A stretch of 64,000 nt of DNA, from assembly GCF_013204845.1 (NCBI RefSeq), contig NZ_JABMKY010000030.1, forward strand, positions 1 through 64,000. The letters are read 5' to 3'. The stretch is from Paenibacillus qinlingensis (GTDB lineage: Bacteria > Bacillota > Bacilli > Paenibacillales > NBRC-103111). A program made the position numbers and the translations under genes. Positions within the stretch are counted from its first letter, which is position 1; each line of letters opens with the position of its first letter. Below, piece after piece: positions 59,695 through 64,000 of the stretch. The notes under the pieces were generated by a model. It saw nothing but the letters and a program-made list of their open reading frames with translations, had not been told where the DNA came from and made no database searches.

Positions 59695-61059
59695 ATGAAA
59701 GCAATCTGGCGCCATCTTCGATTCATAACGTCAACAACAATCGAAGCTCTCAAGAACCCATCACAGATCACTCGACTTCACTCTCGCGGGCAGCTCCTCG
59801 CCCAGTTAGAACATGCTGTTCGGAAACATGATGATACCTCATCCGCTCCCATCCGTGCATGTCTTGTTTTCGATATTGATCGTTTTCGGCAAGTAAATTT
59901 CTCCCTAGGATACGCATGCGGAGATCATCTACTCCATGAATTAAACCGCAGATTGAAATTACTCGATTACATCGATCTTGTTGTTCGGTCTGGCGATGAT
60001 GAATATACACTTCTTCTTCGAGCAAATACGCAAGAACAACTTCAATCTGTGCTGCATCGTGTTGGACAAATATTTGATACCCCTTTTACTTACCGGGGTC
60101 AGGACTGCTTTCTTCGTGCAAGCTTCGGTCTGAGCGACCTTACGATAACACGTGAGAATGTACCACAGGCTTTCCAGCAAGCTGAGCAAGCACTCCTCCT
60201 GGCCAAACAAACAGGCAAGAACAAACTCATTACCTTTCACCCCTTACCAACACAACAACGGTTCGCTAATCAGATTCAAATGGAAACCGACCTGCGCAAA
60301 GCGATTACTGAGAATCAGCTTTTGCTATTTTATCAACCTCGGCTCGAGTTATCTACCGGTCAAATTAGTTGCCTCGAAGCCCTGGTGCGTTGGAATCATC
60401 CCTTACACGGCATGATTGCGCCTGCCGATTTCATCCCGCTTGCTGAGGAATCCGGCCTCATTTTGCCACTTGGGGAATGGGTATTACGGGAGGCCTGTCT
60501 ACAGAAAGCACGATGGCTCGCTGAAAATAAGCTAGATTATCAAGTTGCCGTCAACATTTCTCCATGCCAGTTTCAAGATGAGAACTTTGCGGATAAAGCC
60601 ATTCACATCATTGGGCAAACCGGCATTAACCCCTCTTATTTGGAGTTCGAAATTACCGAAAGCTCGATTATGCAAAATATGGAGAAAACGATCGCCGTCC
60701 TTGATAAGCTTTGTTCCAAAGGGATTTCCATCTCCATCGATGATTTTGGGATTGGCTATTCGTCCCTCAATTACTTGAAGGAGTTTCCAATACATTGCCT
60801 CAAAATCGACCGTTCCTTCGTCAAAAACATTCAAAATAATTCCAATGATTTGGCGATTACGAACGCCATCATCCACCTCGGTCATGCCCTTAATATCCAA
60901 GTTGTCGCCGAAGGGGTTGAAGACATCGGGCAACTAGATATTCTTAAAGAAACAACCTGCACGACGATTCAAGGTTTCTTGCTTAGCCCCCCGATTTCTG
61001 CCTATGACATTGAACAAACCTTTCATATGAATGACAACAGACCGGTTATGATTTCATAA
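59695..61059 (+). CDS. GGDEF-EAL protein; EAL phosphodiesterase with degenerate GGDEF
   Basis: 454 residues, no membrane segment. The GGDEF half has LVFDIDRFRQVNFSLGYACG, but its active loop reads RSGDDEYTLLL instead of GG(D/E)EF, so cyclase activity is unlikely. The EAL half keeps LEALVRWNHP, VNISPCQFQ, FEITESSIM, ISIDDFGIGYSSLNYLKEFP, LKIDRSFVKN and VVAEGVE, so c-di-GMP hydrolysis is likely. GTP binding by the degenerate half may regulate it. ATG with a weak site (GAGTGAT). Its end overlaps the convergent YheC/D gene by six bases. Confidence 0.9.
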   Translation: MKAIWRHLRFITSTTIEALKNPSQITRLHSRGQLLAQLEHAVRKHDDTSSAPIRACLVFDIDRFRQVNFSLGYACGDHLLHELNRRLKLLDYIDLVVRSGDDEYTLLLRANTQEQLQSVLHRVGQIFDTPFTYRGQDCFLRASFGLSDLTITRENVPQAFQQAEQALLLAKQTGKNKLITFHPLPTQQRFANQIQMETDLRKAITENQLLLFYQPRLELSTGQISCLEALVRWNHPLHGMIAPADFIPLAEESGLILPLGEWVLREACLQKARWLAENKLDYQVAVNISPCQFQDENFADKAIHIIGQTGINPSYLEFEITESSIMQNMEKTIAVLDKLCSKGISISIDDFGIGYSSLNYLKEFPIHCLKIDRSFVKNIQNNSNDLAITNAIIHLGHALNIQVVAEGVEDIGQLDILKETTCTTIQGFLLSPPISAYDIEQTFHMNDNRPVMIS

Positions 61060-61854
61060 CCGGCCGTATGCTTTGGCGTATCTTCTGATTTTAGCAAAAA
61101 TACGTTTATCACTTAATCGACGAAAAATATAAGGATCCGGACTTGTATTCACTTCAAGAATCCATGGCTGCAGATCTTTATCTAAGGCGACATCCACGCC
61201 TATCTCTTTTACCCCTCTATACCGAGTATTAATCGCCTTAGCCACCTGAACGCCCATGGTTTGCAGCCGGTTCACATACCCAGTTCTCTCCGCACGAGGC
61301 AAATACTTCTTTAACAAGGTATCCACCGACTTCAACGTGCCCCCATTATGAAAGTTGGTAACAATCTTTGACGGATGTGCTACGCGGCCGATAACTCCCG
61401 TTGTCTCCCATTTGCGAGCAGGCGTTTGCTGCACCATGACACGGAGATCAAAGCGGTTCCCCTTGTAGGTCAACAAATGAATCCCTTTTTGTACTAAATA
61501 ACGCCGTTTCCTTGTCACCTTTAGGAGTGAGACGTACATGTCAGCGAAGGTTTTGAACCTTTTTATGATGACACCAGATTGGTAAGAATATGGCTTTTCT
61601 GCCTCTTCCCCTGCTAGCTCGATACGAATGACACCGTTCCCGAACATACCTATATTGGGTTTTACGTAGACCATTTTATATTGTTCGAGCATTTCTTGTA
61701 GGGTTACTGAATTCATGCGTTTGGTGCTTGGCACATACTTGCGAAGTGATTCGACAGACTCGACAGCCTTCGTTTTGCCAATTTTACTACTGACATATCT
61801 TGCCTTACTCAAGGGTAGCGGTTTCTTTGAACGTATCTTCCTCATTTTCTTCAT
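61054..61854 (-). CDS. YheC/YheD family ATP-grasp protein (endospore coat-associated)
   Basis: 266 residues. ATP-grasp features are MVYVKPNIGMFGNGVIRIEL, RFDLRVMVQQTPARKWETTG, NFHNGG, and EIGVDVALDKDLQPWILEVN with the metal-binding acids and the final NTSPD. Relatives in Bacillus are found with spore coat; the reaction is not known. The short basic N-terminus (KKMRKIRSKKPLPLSKARYV) is notable. ATG after GGAGG. Convergent with the GGDEF-EAL gene. Confidence 0.85.
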   Translation of the reverse strand: MKKMRKIRSKKPLPLSKARYVSSKIGKTKAVESVESLRKYVPSTKRMNSVTLQEMLEQYKMVYVKPNIGMFGNGVIRIELAGEEAEKPYSYQSGVIIKRFKTFADMYVSLLKVTRKRRYLVQKGIHLLTYKGNRFDLRVMVQQTPARKWETTGVIGRVAHPSKIVTNFHNGGTLKSVDTLLKKYLPRAERTGYVNRLQTMGVQVAKAINTRYRGVKEIGVDVALDKDLQPWILEVNTSPDPYIFRRLSDKRIFAKIRRYAKAYGRL

Positions 61855-61927
61855 ATCTAGCCTCCAGCTTCGAATTCACCCATCCTAGTGTATGTATGCG
61901 ACGAAGCATTGGCGACAAAAATACAAG

Positions 61928-61964
61928 AAGAGGCTGCCCCTGAAATCCATCAGGAGAGCCTCTT
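61928..61964 (-). terminator. terminator of the release factor 3 gene
   Basis: On the minus strand AAGAGGCT pairs with AGCCTCTT (plus inner CCTG with CAGG) and is followed by a T-rich tail (CTTGTATTTTT), 15 bases after the stop. Confidence 0.75.
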
Positions 61965-61979
61965 TATCATATCTAGCTA

Positions 61980-63563
61980 TTAAGGCGCACTCGTTAAGAA
62001 CTGTGCACTTGGATTTTTATCAATGGAAGAACGAAGCGCGTATTCACTTTCAAATAAGCCAACATAATTCCCTTTTTTATCTTTCACTAACTGCGAGTTG
62101 ATCCGGAATTTAGCCGGGTCGATTTTCTCATCCACAATCCAACGAGCGAATTGATAATTCTGACGCTGCAAAAGAATATCAACGCCATACTCCGATTTCA
62201 TCCGATGCTCCAGTACTTCGAATTGAAGTTGGCCTACGACGCCAAGAATCATATCTTCGAAACCAATCGTCGTGAAGACTTGAATCATCCCTTCTTCCGT
62301 CAACTGATCGATCCCTTTCAGGAACTGCTTTTGTTTCAAAGCATTTTTGATCGATACCTTGCTGAATAGCTCTGGTGAGAACGTTGGCAATTCATCGAAA
62401 ATTACCTCTTCTCCTTCGCTCAAGGAATCACCAATTCGGAAAATACCTGGATCGAATAGACCAATGATATCCCCTGGGAACGCCTCTTCCACGATATCAC
62501 GATCTTGTGCAAGGAACTGCTGGGGCTGTGCCAGCTTGATATCCTTACCAAGCCTTACATGCTTCACGGACATGCCTCGCTCAAACTTTCCGGAGACGAT
62601 ACGCAAGAAAGCTACGCGGTCACGGTGAGCGGGGTTCATATTCGCTTGAATTTTGAACACATAACCAGAGAATTTCTCTCTCGTTGGCTCGATCACACCA
62701 GCAGTGCTAGTGCGCGGCTCGGGTTGTGGCGCTAATTGAAGGAAGTTCTCAAGGAACGTTTGAACACCGAAGTTGTTCACTGCACTCCCGAAGAAAACAG
62801 GCGTAAGTTCACCCTTCATCACTTTTTCCATATCAAAAGGGTCACCAGCAACATCCAACAGCTCGATATCTCCGCACAATTGTTTGTGCAGGAACTCACC
62901 TGCGATTTGCTTCACTAACGGATCTTCTACGCCTTCTACCTTGCGGACTTCAATATCCTTGTGATCGTCCCCTTGGTATAGCTCTAGCTGCGATTTCCCG
63001 CGGTCGTAAACCCCACAGAACTGCTTCCCTGACCCAATCGGCCAGTTCATCGGATAAGAACGAATACCAAGCACTTCTTCAAGCTCTTCTAACAACTCGA
63101 ATGGATCACGACCCTCACGGTCCAGTTTATTAATAAATGTGAAAATGGGAATTCCACGCATCCGGCATACTTGGAAAAGCTTTTTGGTCTGGGTCTCGAC
63201 CCCTTTGGCCACGTCGATCAACATCACGGCGCTATCCGCGGCTGTCAACGTACGGTAGGTGTCCTCACTGAAGTCTTGGTGACCTGGTGTATCTAGAATA
63301 TTGACACGGTGACCTTCATAGTCGAACTGCATAACGCTTGACGTTACGGAGATCCCCCGTTGTTTTTCAATTTCCATCCAGTCTGATGTAGCATGCTTAC
63401 TAGCTTTACGACCTTTAACTGTTCCGGCTAAGCGAATTGCGCCCCCGAACAGAAGCAGTTTCTCTGTTAATGTTGTTTTCCCCGCATCCGGGTGAGAAAT
63501 AATCGCGAACGTCCGTCGTTTAGCGACTTCCGTTTCGAGAAGTTTAGTGAGTTGCGTTTTCAT
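61980..63563 (-). CDS. prfC: peptide chain release factor 3
   Basis: 527 residues, the normal length. Translation GTPase motifs are G1 ISHPDAGKTT, the switch part EKQRGISVTSSVMQFDY, G3 DTPGHQDFSEDTYRTL, and G4 NKLDREGRDPFELLEELEEV. The RF3-specific region has VGQLQFEVLEHRMKSEYGVD. It uses GTP to recycle RF1/RF2 from the ribosome after termination. ATG with AAGGGA some distance upstream. Confidence 0.95.
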   Translation of the reverse strand: MKTQLTKLLETEVAKRRTFAIISHPDAGKTTLTEKLLLFGGAIRLAGTVKGRKASKHATSDWMEIEKQRGISVTSSVMQFDYEGHRVNILDTPGHQDFSEDTYRTLTAADSAVMLIDVAKGVETQTKKLFQVCRMRGIPIFTFINKLDREGRDPFELLEELEEVLGIRSYPMNWPIGSGKQFCGVYDRGKSQLELYQGDDHKDIEVRKVEGVEDPLVKQIAGEFLHKQLCGDIELLDVAGDPFDMEKVMKGELTPVFFGSAVNNFGVQTFLENFLQLAPQPEPRTSTAGVIEPTREKFSGYVFKIQANMNPAHRDRVAFLRIVSGKFERGMSVKHVRLGKDIKLAQPQQFLAQDRDIVEEAFPGDIIGLFDPGIFRIGDSLSEGEEVIFDELPTFSPELFSKVSIKNALKQKQFLKGIDQLTEEGMIQVFTTIGFEDMILGVVGQLQFEVLEHRMKSEYGVDILLQRQNYQFARWIVDEKIDPAKFRINSQLVKDKKGNYVGLFESEYALRSSIDKNPSAQFLTSAP

Positions 63564-63629
63564 GTGTTCGTTTATTCCCTTCTTCTTTTAGAGGTAGTTC
63601 ACGTACTTATACCTATGACTACTTCAGAA

Positions 63630-64000
63630 TCAAGCATGTGCTTTCTCCAATGGGACTGTCCAGTTCGCTTCTTCGATGAACGTGCGATTGCTGAATTCCC
63701 TGCCGCGCACAACCACTTTATCTGCAAATACTTGCACATAAATGCCCTGTGCTTTATCCTGTGCAGTTTGCTGGTACGCCCGATTCAGCGTTCTTCCTAC
63801 AGAGGCATTATGAAAATAATGGAACGTTTCCTGAATATAGTGCGGTGTCCCATTCTGAAAATCCTGATGACGATGACCACAGAAGACGAATACATTCTTG
63901 TAAGGCTTCAACGTTTCGCGGAACTGAATGGCCCGAATGAGCTGGTGAGTAGCCCCATCTGTGCCAACAGGCGGCAAAGGTTGATGCGTCATCACGAATA
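63630..64000 (-). CDS. metallophosphoesterase, C-terminal part (continues past the window)
   Basis: About 123 codons are in view; the frame stays open to the window edge, so this is the end of a longer gene. VMTHQPLP near the edge and FVFCGHRHQDFQNGTPHYIQ supply the conserved His residues (GHRH) of calcineurin-like phosphoesterases. The following beta strands, IYVQVFADKVVVRGREF, form the usual ending. The substrate is unknown. Confidence 0.8.
   Translation of the reverse strand, partial: FVMTHQPLPPVGTDGATHQLIRAIQFRETLKPYKNVFVFCGHRHQDFQNGTPHYIQETFHYFHNASVGRTLNRAYQQTAQDKAQGIYVQVFADKVVVRGREFSNRTFIEEANWTVPLEKAHA

Overview
The window reads as chromosome of a spore-forming Bacillales bacterium, most likely Paenibacillus or a close relative. 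The evidence is an SspI spore protein, a CotH-type spore-coat kinase, a YheC/YheD ATP-grasp protein, an S-layer-homology protein, two Lpl/Yes-type polysaccharide uptake systems with YesM/YesN-like two-component regulators, many AraC regulators, and strong Shine-Dalgarno sites (AGGAGG) that often precede TTG or GTG starts. No rRNA, tRNA or CRISPR array was seen. Genus assignment is inference from gene content.

Layout. 1-5 kb: five unrelated short genes on the minus strand (PIN-like nuclease, GNAT, SUKH/SMI1, Cys-rich DUF1963-like, glycine-zipper peptide), strictly alternating with copies of a hairpin repeat, like a cassette array. 5-12 kb: ABC sugar importer (two permeases, lipoprotein) plus response regulator and histidine kinase. 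12-14.4 kb: gene remnants, a small membrane protein, and a MerR/SDR pair with a textbook 19-bp-spacer MerR promoter. 15-20.7 kb: a glycan locus (AraC, beta-propeller protein, SGNH esterase, GH29 fucosidase, AraC). 20.8-35.2 kb: a polyuronide-utilisation locus (YesN/YesM pair, lipoprotein, two permeases, secreted PL6 lyase with FN3 modules, broken GH88, 2-hydroxyacid dehydrogenase, TIM-barrel isomerase, AraC). 35.7-42 kb: SLH surface protein, lipoprotein, DUF1772 protein and a 1111-residue BTAD-AAA-TPR regulator.

42-52 kb: an accessory region holding a dead IS110-family copy, an intact IS110 element with a likely bridge-RNA region, more hairpin repeats, several gene fragments, and sporulation-type small genes. 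Its centrepiece is a compact CotH kinase / SET-domain methyltransferase operon divergent from a gene for a (GTGK)n and (GTGGTGK)n repeat protein. I propose that this is a dedicated module in which a Thr- and Lys-rich structural protein is phosphorylated by the kinase and perhaps methylated by the SET protein.

52.7-64 kb: more conserved genes. These are a TrmH methyltransferase in a GC-rich patch, a KtrA-like K+ channel regulator, SspI, a Gfo/Idh - ThuA - Gfo/Idh sugar operon with a LacI regulator, a GGDEF-EAL protein with a degenerate GGDEF site, a YheC/D protein, release factor 3 and a truncated metallophosphoesterase. A 168-bp MITE with 17-bp terminal inverted repeats and a 7-bp target duplication lies between the LacI gene and the sugar operon.

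Start codons were moved from the longest open frame wherever a good Shine-Dalgarno supported an internal start; this is stated in each entry.
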